DNA of 48,452 nt from Bacteriovoracales bacterium (lineage in GTDB: Bacteria > Bdellovibrionota > Bacteriovoracia > Bacteriovoracales > Bacteriovoracaceae): the NCBI GenBank assembly GCA_028346125.1, contig JAOMEV010000020.1, positions 1 through 48,452 of the forward strand, given 5' to 3'. The position numbers were made by a program, and so were the translations under genes. The notes under the pieces are model-generated. The model was given only the letters and a program-made list of their open reading frames with translations. It did no database searches and had not been told where the DNA came from. Positions 17,872-26,766 of this stretch are shown here, piece after piece (positions within the stretch are counted from its first letter, which is position 1; each line of letters begins with the position of its first letter).

Positions 17872-18957
17872 ATGGGTATCTTAAAAAATTTAAAAAAAGA
17901 AACAATTAAAACTAAAAAACATATTGAGGTAAAAAAGCTTATTGTTGGTGACGACTTTCACACTCTTCACTACTTGTCTGCTTTTGGTGATCAAGAAACA
18001 AGACTAGTTGTCCTTAAAAAAATAGAGAAAGAAAGTATTGTAGGAAAAAGTTTTCAGCGCGTGAGAGGTACGGAAAATATAGAACGTTGTAGACAAATTT
18101 TTCCAAACGCTAGTATTGAAAATGAATCATTAAGACCTACCTTTTATAAGGAAAATAAATTTAGGCCTTTTGGTGGTCGTAGTAAGAGTGAAAAACTACT
18201 GTTGAATGAAGAGTTTTATACACAAGAAAGTGTCGATTTTAATTTATATGAAGCCTTTCCCTTTTTAAAAGATTCTTCTTTTTGGGAAAGGTACGCTGAG
18301 AGTTTTCAACAAAATCAACTTAAATCCATTGACTTTATAACGGATGAACATAAGTGGAGTGTTGAGTTTTTTAATGGAGATCTTTTTAAGGTTGAACACT
18401 TAGTTTGGGGATTGCCACCTTGGAAGTTTTTGAAACTTGTTGAAAACAAAGCTCTCTTTGAAAACAACTTTATTGAGTATTGTGAAAGTACAAAAGGTTC
18501 TTATTGTCTTACTGTAAAATTCCAACTGAGTGAACTCTTGTCAAATCAAAAAGAAACTTTTTTTATTCCTCTAAGTTTGACACATGATTGGGGGCATTTT
18601 ATTGGGGAGTTTTATAAATATAATCATTGTTTTTTAGAGTTAGTTAATTATTTCGATCCTGATGATGTTAACGAGGAAGGGATTTCCAAGAGAATTAAGC
18701 TTTTGAAAAGAAGTTTAGAGAAAATATATCCTCAATTTGCAGGGGCAATTCAAAAAGAGTTTATTTCGGTTAATGAAAATATTCCTCAATTTGGTTTTGA
18801 AAGCAAATTTTGTGGAAAAAGTATGCTTCCCGGTCTTTCTTTTATAGGGGAAAGTGCACCACTATCCGAAGGAGAAGGAGCGTCTCATTTTCTTAGAGGA
18901 GTGCTCTCTTGTAAGCAGTTTTCTAAAGATTCAGTTGCCGTAGACATTCATAACTAG
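17872..18957 (+). CDS. oxidoreductase-like orphan, possibly a degenerate flavin amine oxidase
   Basis: This 361-residue protein is not securely assigned. Residues about 20-35 (KKLIVGDDFHTLHYLSAF) lie where a flavoprotein would have its GxGxxG dinucleotide loop, but the glycines are missing. Near the end, MLPGLSFIGESAPLSEGEGA followed by HFLRGVLSC resembles the FAD-contact region of protoporphyrinogen-oxidase-like amine oxidases. The rest shows no recognised motif. The start ATG has AGGA five bases upstream. It overlaps the convergent trmL by 35 bases. It is also AT-rich compared with its neighbours. Family placement is inference from local resemblance only. Confidence 0.5.
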   Translation: MGILKNLKKETIKTKKHIEVKKLIVGDDFHTLHYLSAFGDQETRLVVLKKIEKESIVGKSFQRVRGTENIERCRQIFPNASIENESLRPTFYKENKFRPFGGRSKSEKLLLNEEFYTQESVDFNLYEAFPFLKDSSFWERYAESFQQNQLKSIDFITDEHKWSVEFFNGDLFKVEHLVWGLPPWKFLKLVENKALFENNFIEYCESTKGSYCLTVKFQLSELLSNQKETFFIPLSLTHDWGHFIGEFYKYNHCFLELVNYFDPDDVNEEGISKRIKLLKRSLEKIYPQFAGAIQKEFISVNENIPQFGFESKFCGKSMLPGLSFIGESAPLSEGEGASHFLRGVLSCKQFSKDSVAVDIHN

Positions 18958-19393
18958 CAACAGTAGCTGCATTGGCAAGATTAAGGGATCTTACATGCTC
19001 ACTAAACATTGGAAGCTGGTAAATGTTTTGAGGAAACTTTTTGAGAGTCTCTTGAGGGAGTCCTTTTGTTTCAGAGCCAAAAACAAGATAACAACTTTCT
19101 TTGAATGGGGCCTTATAAAAACTTTTGGCCCCAGTTTTACTAAATAAAATCAGCTCTTCCTTTTTTGGCGACTCAATTTCTATGAAATGATCCCAGTTTT
19201 CATACTCTTTTAATTTTACGTATTTCCAATAATCCAGACCTGCTCTCCTCACTGACTTCTCTGAAAGATCAAATCCATAGGGCCTTATTAAAATGAGGTT
19301 TATATCAAGTGCAACACATGTTCGCCCGATGGATCCAGTATTTCCTGGAATATCGGGCGAAAACAAAACGATATTAAAGCTTTTTTTGATCAT
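18923..19393 (-). CDS. trmL: tRNA (cytidine/uridine-2'-O-)-methyltransferase TrmL
   Basis: TrmL (YibK) is a dimeric SPOUT enzyme that methylates the ribose of wobble residue 34 in tRNA-Leu. The 156-residue protein has NIVLFSPDIPGNTGSIGRTC at the start, RPYGFDLSEKSVRRAGLDY, the knot motif FGSETKGLPQE and LPMFSEHVRSLNLANAATVA. The start ATG at 19393 overlaps the TGA of pepA as ATGA; a longer frame beginning at 19510 would lie inside pepA and has no support. Size and motifs fit TrmL exactly. Translation is probably coupled to pepA. Confidence 0.95.
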   Translation of the reverse strand: MIKKSFNIVLFSPDIPGNTGSIGRTCVALDINLILIRPYGFDLSEKSVRRAGLDYWKYVKLKEYENWDHFIEIESPKKEELILFSKTGAKSFYKAPFKESCYLVFGSETKGLPQETLKKFPQNIYQLPMFSEHVRSLNLANAATVASYECLRQLNL

Positions 19394-20889
19394 TGATTTA
19401 GCAAATAGTTTGTTAGTGTTCTGACAATAGAGCCAGATGCTCCTTTTGTTGGGCAGTAAGGCAAGTGTGATTGAGAATCTCCAACACCAGCAATATCTAA
19501 GTGGGCCCATGGGATTTTGGGATCTACAAAGTTTTCGAGGAAAGCTGCGGCTTTAGATGTACCGCCAAATCTTGAGCCGCCCATATTTTTGAGATCTGCA
19601 ATATTTGATTTCATATCTTTTCTAAAGGGCTCTATAATTGGTAGTTGCCACATATATTCATCTGCCTCTTTGGCAGAAGAAAGAATTTTCTCTACAAGGT
19701 TATCGTTATTCGACATTAATCCGCAGATTTCATTGCCGAGTGAAACAAGAACTGCTCCTGTCAAAGTTGCTGCATCAATAATAGCATCGGGCTTGAGGTC
19801 ACTGGCATAACTTAAAACGTCACCAAGGACGAGTCTTCCCTCAGCATCTGTGTTCAAGATTTCGACTGTTTTCCCGTTTCTTGCTTTGACAATAGAGTCT
19901 GGCATTGTGGCCTTTTCATTGACTGCATTATCTGTAATTCCCAAGAGGCAAGTGATTTTTACATCAGAATTGAGAAGGGAAGCTGCTCTAAACGCTCCGT
20001 ATACGGTGGATGAGCCGGCCATATCAAACTTCATGTTCATCATGGAGCCTGATGGCTTAAGAGAATACCCACCAGTATCAAATGTTAAGCCTTTTCCAAC
20101 CAAAGCAATGTGTTTTGTTTTTTTGGTAACTTTTTTTGGCGTGTATGTAAGGTGTACTAACCTTGGGGCATAAGCTGAGCCTGCATTGACAGAAAGAAAC
20201 ATGCCCATTTTTTCTTTTTTCAGTTGGTCCTTGCCGAGAACTTTTACTTTGACCCTATTAAGCGTTTTAGAGTCTTTCTCAACAAGCTTTGCATAATATT
20301 CTGAATTTAAAATGTTTGGTGGCTCATTAACAAGATCTCTACAGAAATTGACCGATTCACATACTATAGAGTTTTCATGGATGGCCTTTTTCGTTAACTT
20401 TTCATTTTTTGGATTTTTGTTGTCGAGTTCGAGTATTATCTTTTTTAATGCCGTTTCAGATTTAGTTGTTAGGTGTCTTTCAAACTTGTAGGCAGCAAGC
20501 ATAAGCCCCTGAACAATAGAAGCTAGAGACTTTTCAATATCGTCTTCCAAAATAAATTGTTCGATTTTAATGATAGCTTCAGAGTGGTCATGTTGTATTT
20601 TTTTAAAAACATTTGCCATTTCGCATCTTAGTGATTCGAAGTTAAGAGATTCTTTTTCTCCGAGGCCAATTGCCATAATCGTGGATCCATTTTCCAGTGG
20701 GAAAAGAAAAGTTTTGCCTTTAGAGCCATCAAAAGATTTTGATGCCTTTATTTTTGAGAAAGAATTTCTATATTCTTCTGGCCAGTTAGTATTTGAGACA
20801 ACTTTTTTGTTTTTTGTTTTGTGAGCTGGGATAATTATTAGTTCTTGCCCTTTTTTATTTTTAGAATTAACCGACATTGAAAATTTCAT
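19390..20889 (-). CDS. pepA: leucyl aminopeptidase (M17), cytosolic
   Basis: PepA removes N-terminal residues from peptides using two metal ions; in some bacteria it also binds DNA. The 499-residue length is normal. The C-terminal catalytic domain has VGKGLTFDTGGYSLK (metal Lys and Asp), KFDMAGSSTVYGAFRA and the family signature NTDAEGRLVLGDVLSYA with the metal-binding Asp and Glu. The ATG at 20889 is preferred to one at 20910 because AAGGA is seven bases upstream. It is the first gene of a two-gene unit with trmL and diverges from the LptF/G-type gene. Confidence 0.94.
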   Translation of the reverse strand: MKFSMSVNSKNKKGQELIIIPAHKTKNKKVVSNTNWPEEYRNSFSKIKASKSFDGSKGKTFLFPLENGSTIMAIGLGEKESLNFESLRCEMANVFKKIQHDHSEAIIKIEQFILEDDIEKSLASIVQGLMLAAYKFERHLTTKSETALKKIILELDNKNPKNEKLTKKAIHENSIVCESVNFCRDLVNEPPNILNSEYYAKLVEKDSKTLNRVKVKVLGKDQLKKEKMGMFLSVNAGSAYAPRLVHLTYTPKKVTKKTKHIALVGKGLTFDTGGYSLKPSGSMMNMKFDMAGSSTVYGAFRAASLLNSDVKITCLLGITDNAVNEKATMPDSIVKARNGKTVEILNTDAEGRLVLGDVLSYASDLKPDAIIDAATLTGAVLVSLGNEICGLMSNNDNLVEKILSSAKEADEYMWQLPIIEPFRKDMKSNIADLKNMGGSRFGGTSKAAAFLENFVDPKIPWAHLDIAGVGDSQSHLPYCPTKGASGSIVRTLTNYLLNQ

Positions 20890-21029
20890 AAGCTTTCCTT
20901 GAGGTATCAATAGTTTTTATTTTATATTTTTGGGTTTAAAAGTTTCCGCGAACAGGCTAAGCTAGCACGAGAAGTTGAATTATGTCTAAAATAAATAAAT
21001 AGTCTTTTAGCAATAACAAAGTAAAAAAG

Positions 21030-22184
21030 ATGATACGAATTATGCAGAGGTATATGGCCATAAGTTTTTTGGGGCCATTTGTTCTAAGTACCTTATTTTT
21101 TGTAATTTTTCTTTTAACATTTCAACTTTTTAATCTGGTGAAAGTTTTTCTTTATAAAGATGTCTCACTAAATGAAGCAGCGGGTCTTTTTTGGCAAATT
21201 TGTATGAGCTTCCTTCCTCTTGCTATCCCTATTTCTACTCTTTTTGCAACAATGTTTACTTTGAATAAGCTATCCGAAGATTGTGAAGTCGTGGCCATGC
21301 GTTCTTTTGGACTTTCCAAGACAAAAGTTTTTTTTCCTTTTCTAGCTATGGGCATTTGCGTTGGTGCTACTCTTTACTCTCTTAATTTAAATATTATCCC
21401 CTACTCTAAAACGATTTTTAAAAATACAGTTATAAAACTGACATCGAAAGGTGTTTTAAAAAATATTAGGTCGGGACAATTTTATTCAGAAATACCTAAG
21501 GCAACAATTTATGCAGAAAAAGTTTTCAATAAGGGGACTCTTCTAGAAAATGTTTTTATCCATCTTAAGTTTCAAAATGAAGAACATGAACGAACTATTT
21601 TAGCAAAGAGAGGACATTTAAAAAAAATTAACATTGAGTCGCGTGATGTGCCTTCTTTAAGACTACTTCTTTTTGAAGGGAATATTTCCAAAGTAAATAA
21701 GATAAAAGGTTCTGTAGAGAAAATTTTATTTAAAGAATATGAATTTCCCATTATGTCCGGGGATATAAAGATTGGTTTTGTGACAAGAGATGGAATGAGA
21801 CCCAATAAAGAGCTCATTTTACTTAGAAAGCAACTAAGAAAAGAATATAATGAAACAAAGAAAACGGAGGCCAATTATTTAAGTATAAAGAATAGACTAA
21901 TTAATGTTGAGATCGAATATTGGCAGAGGATCAACAATTCTGTTCAGTGTATTGTTTTCGTTTTCCTTGGTTTTTGTCTTTCCTTTGGCCACAATCGTTT
22001 TAAGAAAAGGAGCTTTAGTGGGCCATTGTTTTTATCCATAATTGGATACTATGGCCTATTTTTCTTACTATTAAGTATCGTAAAAAAGGGAAGCTTAGAG
22101 CCTATGGTGGCCATTCTTTCGCCGTCACTCCTAATACTTCTCTTTTCCCTTGTTTGGATGAAAAGGCTTGATTGGGTCAATTAA
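21030..22184 (+). CDS. LptF/LptG-family lipopolysaccharide export permease
   Basis: LptF and LptG are the inner-membrane halves of the LptB2FG transporter that extracts lipopolysaccharide and hands it to LptC. The 384-residue protein has three N-terminal membrane segments (residues about 10-35, 50-80, 95-120), a large periplasmic jellyroll domain, and three C-terminal segments (about 295-380). The N-terminal MQRYMAISFLGPFVLSTLFF and PLAIPISTLFATMFTLNKLSEDCEVVAMRSFGLS are typical. No second copy, LptB or LptA is adjacent, so LptF versus LptG cannot be decided. A divergent promoter region of 119 bases separates it from pepA. Confidence 0.9.
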   Translation: MIRIMQRYMAISFLGPFVLSTLFFVIFLLTFQLFNLVKVFLYKDVSLNEAAGLFWQICMSFLPLAIPISTLFATMFTLNKLSEDCEVVAMRSFGLSKTKVFFPFLAMGICVGATLYSLNLNIIPYSKTIFKNTVIKLTSKGVLKNIRSGQFYSEIPKATIYAEKVFNKGTLLENVFIHLKFQNEEHERTILAKRGHLKKINIESRDVPSLRLLLFEGNISKVNKIKGSVEKILFKEYEFPIMSGDIKIGFVTRDGMRPNKELILLRKQLRKEYNETKKTEANYLSIKNRLINVEIEYWQRINNSVQCIVFVFLGFCLSFGHNRFKKRSFSGPLFLSIIGYYGLFFLLLSIVKKGSLEPMVAILSPSLLILLFSLVWMKRLDWVN

Positions 22185-23229
22185 GTTTTTTCATGACTTC
22201 TTCCGAAGTTCTGGCCTTACCACTTTTTTCGAAAACAAAGAGAGGTAGATGGTATTTTCCATTATTTCCTTCTGGTACGACGAGGCTTTTTACTCCAGTT
22301 CGTGATGAATAAGTGATAGGTCTGTCATTAACAAAGATCTTGGTCGCATTTATATTTCCAAGGAAAAGCCTAATTTCTCTTCCTTTAATGAAAAGGCTTT
22401 TGTCTTTTCTTAGAAGGAGTTGCTTAATTGGATTTTTATCTGTTTTAAAGGTAATCCAGGTTTCTCCATTATGGGCCTTAATATAAACTTTTTGAGGGCC
22501 AGCTTCTTCTTTCACATTTTTTGGTAGAAACTTTAGTTCCTCAACTGATGGGTTAACTTTGTATGTGAAGAGAGGCCCTTTAATAGGAAGAAAGTTAAAT
22601 TTCTTCTTCTCTTTTTCTGTTAAAGAGTCGACCTTTTCACTTTTTTGAATTTTTTTTATTTCCTCTGGTTTTGGGCTTGGAGGAAGTTCTTTTTTGCTGA
22701 TTGAGTCTTGGGCCAGCTTTACCTCGTCCTGTGTTTCGTGGAGAGGTGTCTTGATATTTAAAGATTGGTGGGAGATTTGTTCCAAAGTGTTTTCTTTCTG
22801 AGAAACTTTCTCCCCATTAAAAAAATATGTTGTCAATGTGCCAACTGCCAGAATGATGAAAATGGCCACAGGTTTTGGAGATTTTTGGGAAGAAGGATTT
22901 GGAGAAAAGTTTTTGTTTAGGCCATCATTTTTTCTATTAGGAAAAAGTGAGAGATAGGTTTGGTCCAGTAGGCCGAGACTTTCATCCTCACTAATCCCTA
23001 GGGACTTACAATATGATTTTATAAATCCGGTTACGTAGGCTTTGTTAGGTAACTGGTCAAGAGCGTCTTTTTCCAGATACTCGAGCAATGTGGTGCTAAT
23101 TTTCGTTGTTCTTGAAATAATTTTGATAGAAATTTCTTGCTTTTCTCTTTCCCCTTTTAAAAAAGCACCAATTGTAAGGGGCTTATTGGTTGGATTAGGG
23201 CTTTTACAATTTTCTTTTTGGTGATCCAT
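22177..23229 (-). CDS. RodZ-like protein: helix-turn-helix, membrane segment, DUF4115-like
   Basis: RodZ links the MreB cytoskeleton to the elongation machinery and helps keep rod shape. The 350-residue protein has an N-terminal helix-turn-helix (residues about 22-92: FLKGEREKQEISIKIISRTT, TLLEYLEKDALDQLPNKAYVTGFI, KSYCKSLGI), one membrane segment (120-137), a Ser/Lys-rich linker, and a C-terminal domain about 255-340 with the DUF4115-like pattern (VYIKAHNGETWITFKTD and SLVVPEG). The order is that of RodZ. A TPR lipoprotein gene, 25 bases upstream, is the usual PilF/PilW neighbour. The ATG follows the TPR gene closely, implying one operon. Confidence 0.85.
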   Translation of the reverse strand: MDHQKENCKSPNPTNKPLTIGAFLKGEREKQEISIKIISRTTKISTTLLEYLEKDALDQLPNKAYVTGFIKSYCKSLGISEDESLGLLDQTYLSLFPNRKNDGLNKNFSPNPSSQKSPKPVAIFIILAVGTLTTYFFNGEKVSQKENTLEQISHQSLNIKTPLHETQDEVKLAQDSISKKELPPSPKPEEIKKIQKSEKVDSLTEKEKKKFNFLPIKGPLFTYKVNPSVEELKFLPKNVKEEAGPQKVYIKAHNGETWITFKTDKNPIKQLLLRKDKSLFIKGREIRLFLGNINATKIFVNDRPITYSSRTGVKSLVVPEGNNGKYHLPLFVFEKSGKARTSEEVMKKLN

Positions 23230-23254
23230 TGTTTTCTACCTTTTTTTTGCTCAT

Positions 23255-24121
23255 TTAAAAGTTGGGTGAGCCCATAATAACTTTTCTTTCATCTTCGCTA
23301 TCATTTTTTAAAAAATGAACTTTTTTTGTATCAGTATTTTTATAGGGGCTCCGAAGGGCCCTCTTATTTGAAAGTCTAGCATATTTTGATTGAGGGTGCT
23401 TTTCGATAATGAATTGATACTTTTCCCTCGCACTTTTTAAAAGACCTAACTTTTCGAAGGTTAGCCCTTGCATGAAATGAGGCGCGGCTTCACCGTAACA
23501 GACGCCTTTTGACGCACTCTTGTAGCTTTCAAGCGCTTTTTTATAGGCTTTTTGGGAAAATTGAATTTGTCCTAACAAGTATTTAGCTGGGCAGTAATCT
23601 TTTTTATTTGAGATAGATAGCTCAAGTTTGTCCAATGCAGTGCTTCTCATCCCTTTTTCCAAATCGATTAATGCTAAATTATATAAAACTCTGTACTGGT
23701 GAGAATATATCAAGTCTTTTAGAACTGTTTCGTACTCATTTTTAGCTTTATTTAATTTACCTAACTTAAAATAGAGTGAGGCCAAGTTATTTCTTGCGTC
23801 TGAGTTTTTTGGATTCGAACGGATGGCCTTTTCAAGGTGAACTCTGCTCCGTTTGTAATTCTTTTTGAAGAAGTAAGTCATTCCCAAATTATTTAAAATT
23901 TTTGAGTCATTGGGCCTTAGGGCCTTTGCTTTGAGAAGGTGTCTCAAAGCTTGAGTGTATTCTTTAGAAATAAGCTTTGAAGTACCATGTGAATAATAAA
24001 TATCAGCTTTCTTTTCTTTATTGGATTTGTTCTCACTCCTGTCTGCAAGGGAGCAAGAAAAAATAGCAAGGAGAAGGATTAGGATTTTAAGACTGTTATT
24101 TTTTATTAAAACTTTTCTCAT
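23255..24121 (-). CDS. TPR-repeat lipoprotein, PilF/PilW-like
   Basis: The 288-residue product has a lipoprotein signal (LLLAIFSCSLADRS, lipid Cys23) and about six tetratricopeptide repeats (YYSHGTSKLISKEYTQALRHLLKA, LNNLGMTYFFKKNYKRSRVHL, RNNLASLYFKLGKLNKAKNEY and others). PilF/PilW is the outer-membrane lipoprotein that assembles the PilQ secretin of type IV pili. Its position just before the RodZ-like gene matches the pilF-rodZ order in many proteobacteria, which is the main support for the call. A type IV pilus fits a motile predatory bacterium. No other pilus genes are in the window. The alternative is a general TPR lipoprotein such as NlpI. Confidence 0.75.
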   Translation of the reverse strand: MRKVLIKNNSLKILILLLAIFSCSLADRSENKSNKEKKADIYYSHGTSKLISKEYTQALRHLLKAKALRPNDSKILNNLGMTYFFKKNYKRSRVHLEKAIRSNPKNSDARNNLASLYFKLGKLNKAKNEYETVLKDLIYSHQYRVLYNLALIDLEKGMRSTALDKLELSISNKKDYCPAKYLLGQIQFSQKAYKKALESYKSASKGVCYGEAAPHFMQGLTFEKLGLLKSAREKYQFIIEKHPQSKYARLSNKRALRSPYKNTDTKKVHFLKNDSEDERKVIMGSPNF

Positions 24122-24287
24122 TGATATTCAGGGGATAAAAATTATTATAATTAACCCCAATATTTTACCGATTTTCCTGAATTAAATCAAAACTTATCAT
24201 CAGATACTTTTATATCGCGGTGTTTCTTTTGGTGGGTAAAGAAGATACCTAGATTAAAAAAAAATTAAATGCTATTAAGATGAAGGT

Positions 24288-26018
24288 ATGGTTCAAGTTT
24301 TTAAAAAATTACCTTTCCTAATAGAGCTTTTTTTTAACGGCTCGTTCATTCTTCTTTATTCATTAAGAGGCGCAGATAAGGTTCCTTTCCAATTCCAGGG
24401 AGCTAATCTCGATTACTTTATTGAAGGGGGAGCCTACTTCATTCCGATTGTCATAGCTGTCGTAGTATTAACAAACTATTTTGAAGCAGGTGATATTGAA
24501 GAGTTCGTTAGGAGATATATATTTTCTTTAGTTATTTTTGTTCCGCTGGTTATTACGTGGGGGGATATCGAATTCGCTTTTTGGCTCTCCGCAGCTCATC
24601 TCCTCTCATCAATTTTGACAATTTATGATGATACTCCGAGTGACGGGCTGAATGGGAGGAGGGAGAAACATAACCTTTTTCAAAATTTTAGGTTAAGGCC
24701 TGCTCAACTTGTTCTTCTCTCTTTTCTTTCGGTGATTTTTTTAGGAGCTTTTCTCCTTCTTTTACCCGTTTCTCAAAAAGAAGGAATTAATTTATCAATG
24801 ATCGACGGACTATTTATGTCTACATCTGCGACATGTGTTACGGGACTTACAACTTTATCTCTAGAAGAAAACTTCAGTTTTTTTGGTCAAATTGTAATTC
24901 TATTTTTGATTCAAATTGGAGGCCTTAGTATTATGACTCTCTATTCTTCAATGGCCATTTTACTTGGAAGGTCAATTGGTGTTAAAGATCGAGTTATTAT
25001 GCAAGACCTTCTCGATATTTCTAGTTTGGAAGACTTGTTGGCCATGGTTGGAAATATTGTAAAATACACTTTTTTTATAGAGCTGTGGGGAGCGATTGTT
25101 TTAACTCTGGCATTCTCTTACGAAGGCTTTGATTTTGGGAAAGCGCTTTACTACGGAATTTTTCATAGTATTTCCGCTTTTTGCAATGCAGGTTTTTCTT
25201 TGTTTGAGAGCTCTTTAGAAAATTATTCTGTTAACCCTGTTGTTCATGGGACTGTTTCAATATTGGTTATTTTGGGTGGACTAGGCTTTATTGTTCTTAA
25301 GGAGATTAAAGAGTTTGTGGTTCAAAGGAAAAGTTTTGTGAGGTTTTCCCTCCATACTAAAATTGTTCTCATTGTCTCTTTTGTTTTAACTTTTGGGGGA
25401 ATGCTTTTTATTTTTTTCAGCGAGTTTTTAAGGTCACTGGATGCTTATTCTTTGTGGGAAAAAATTCAAATTTCTTTCTTCCACTCGGTGACTCTTAGGA
25501 CAGCGGGCTTTAGTACAATATCTCTGACAAACTTTCATCCTTTTACCATTTATGGCATGGCGCTCATTATGTTTATTGGAGCAAGCCCTGGTAGTACCGG
25601 TGGAGGAATTAAAACGACTACCTTGGCAATTTTATATGCTGGGGTTAGATCTACATTACTTGGAAGGAAAAAGGTCGGACTTTTTGATCGTGTCATCGCC
25701 TCACCAATTGTTGTGAGGGCGACAGCGTTATTTTTTATTGGAATTCTTATTGCTAGCGCCTTTGTTTTAATTCTTATGCTTGTAGAATCTGAGACGGGGT
25801 CTTATCTCCCTATATTTTTTGAAGTAGTAAGTGCTTCAGCGACAGTTGGGCTAAGTTTGGGAGTAACGCCGGGGCTCTCCCTTTTAGGGAAAGCTTTGAT
25901 AGGGGTACTTATGCTCATTGGGCGAATTGGACCTTTAACACTTATTTTGGCCGTGGCCCAAAGAGAGAAGTTACTCGGAGAGTTTGAATATCCTGATGGA
26001 AAAATAATGATGGGTTAA
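24288..26018 (+). CDS. TrkH/KtrB-type potassium uptake channel subunit
   Basis: This family forms the membrane channel of Na+- or proton-linked K+ uptake systems. The 576-residue protein has ten or more membrane segments and four pore-loop filters: TCVTGLTT, FCNAGFSLF, LRTAGFSTISL and SATVGLSLG. The conserved ASPGSTGGGIKTTT loop lies in the second half. The N-terminal part (residues about 1-130) has extra membrane segments relative to minimal KtrB, so it may be of the TrkH-like longer type. It is followed after 34 bases by the KtrA-like cytosolic gate, so they form one unit. Confidence 0.92.
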   Translation: MVQVFKKLPFLIELFFNGSFILLYSLRGADKVPFQFQGANLDYFIEGGAYFIPIVIAVVVLTNYFEAGDIEEFVRRYIFSLVIFVPLVITWGDIEFAFWLSAAHLLSSILTIYDDTPSDGLNGRREKHNLFQNFRLRPAQLVLLSFLSVIFLGAFLLLLPVSQKEGINLSMIDGLFMSTSATCVTGLTTLSLEENFSFFGQIVILFLIQIGGLSIMTLYSSMAILLGRSIGVKDRVIMQDLLDISSLEDLLAMVGNIVKYTFFIELWGAIVLTLAFSYEGFDFGKALYYGIFHSISAFCNAGFSLFESSLENYSVNPVVHGTVSILVILGGLGFIVLKEIKEFVVQRKSFVRFSLHTKIVLIVSFVLTFGGMLFIFFSEFLRSLDAYSLWEKIQISFFHSVTLRTAGFSTISLTNFHPFTIYGMALIMFIGASPGSTGGGIKTTTLAILYAGVRSTLLGRKKVGLFDRVIASPIVVRATALFFIGILIASAFVLILMLVESETGSYLPIFFEVVSASATVGLSLGVTPGLSLLGKALIGVLMLIGRIGPLTLILAVAQREKLLGEFEYPDGKIMMG

Positions 26019-26052
26019 TGCGCCCGTATAAAAAATTAGGGAGATAAAAGGA

Positions 26053-26748
26053 ATGATTGTTGCGGTGATTGGTTTGGGAACTTTTGGGGCAAAAACTGCC
26101 GTGCGACTTTACGAAAAGGGTGCTGAAGTTATTGCTATTGATAAGAATGACCTGCTTGTTGATAAGATCAAGGATAGGGTGACCCATGCTGTTTGTCTCA
26201 ACGTTACAGATGAACGATCTCTAAGGTCAGTTAATATTTCAGATGTCGACGTGGCCATTGTTGGTATTGGAGATAATGTAGAAATGAGTGTAATGGCCGT
26301 GGCCATGTTAAGGAAACTTGGTGTTGGCCGTGTCCTTGCTCGTGCGACGAGTGCTCTCCACCAACACGTATTAGAAGAAATTGGGGCAAGTGACATTATT
26401 ATGGTTGAAGAAGAGATGGGGGAAATTATTGCCTCTCAAATTATTGCCCCTCACGTACTTCAGCGGTATAACTTTGCAGCAGGTTACTCAATTGTTGAAG
26501 TTCGGCTGGGAAAAAAGTTCGAGGGAAGATCTCTAGTTGAGAGTAAAATCCGACAGAATTACAATTTAAATATAGTTGCTTTGCAAAAGAAGAAACCTTA
26601 CATAACTGATGAAGGTAAATCTGCTTTTAAGGTAGAAATAAATGATTGTCCAATGCCAATGGATATAATTGAGCCAAATGACGTTGTTGTTTTAGTTGGC
26701 TCTGAGAAAAATTTTAATCGTCTTTTTGGAGACTTGGAAGAGGCTTAG
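26053..26748 (+). CDS. ktrA: KtrA/TrkA-type potassium channel gating subunit
   Basis: KtrA forms a cytosolic ring that gates the KtrB channel in response to ATP, ADP or NAD(H). The 231-residue protein has one RCK_N module (VIGLGTFGAKTAVRLYEKG with GxGxxG, then AIDKND with the acidic ligand of the ribose) and one RCK_C module (about residues 150-231, SIVEVRLGKKFEGRSLVES). A single copy fits KtrA rather than the duplicated TrkA of E. coli. AGGGAG is well placed upstream of ATG 26053. The TTG-start HAMP-PAS gene follows after 18 bases. Confidence 0.9.
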   Translation: MIVAVIGLGTFGAKTAVRLYEKGAEVIAIDKNDLLVDKIKDRVTHAVCLNVTDERSLRSVNISDVDVAIVGIGDNVEMSVMAVAMLRKLGVGRVLARATSALHQHVLEEIGASDIIMVEEEMGEIIASQIIAPHVLQRYNFAAGYSIVEVRLGKKFEGRSLVESKIRQNYNLNIVALQKKKPYITDEGKSAFKVEINDCPMPMDIIEPNDVVVLVGSEKNFNRLFGDLEEA

Positions 26749-26766
26749 CGAAGCAGGAGATAGAAG

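Noticed and set aside
19394-19510. Longer N-terminus of TrmL beginning at 19510
   Set aside because: It would lie entirely inside pepA; the family start is at 19393 with an ATGA overlap.
24126-24182. Inverted repeat ATTCAGG...CCTGAAT in the spacer before the potassium channel gene
   Set aside because: Arms are seven bases and 43 bases apart, well within chance.
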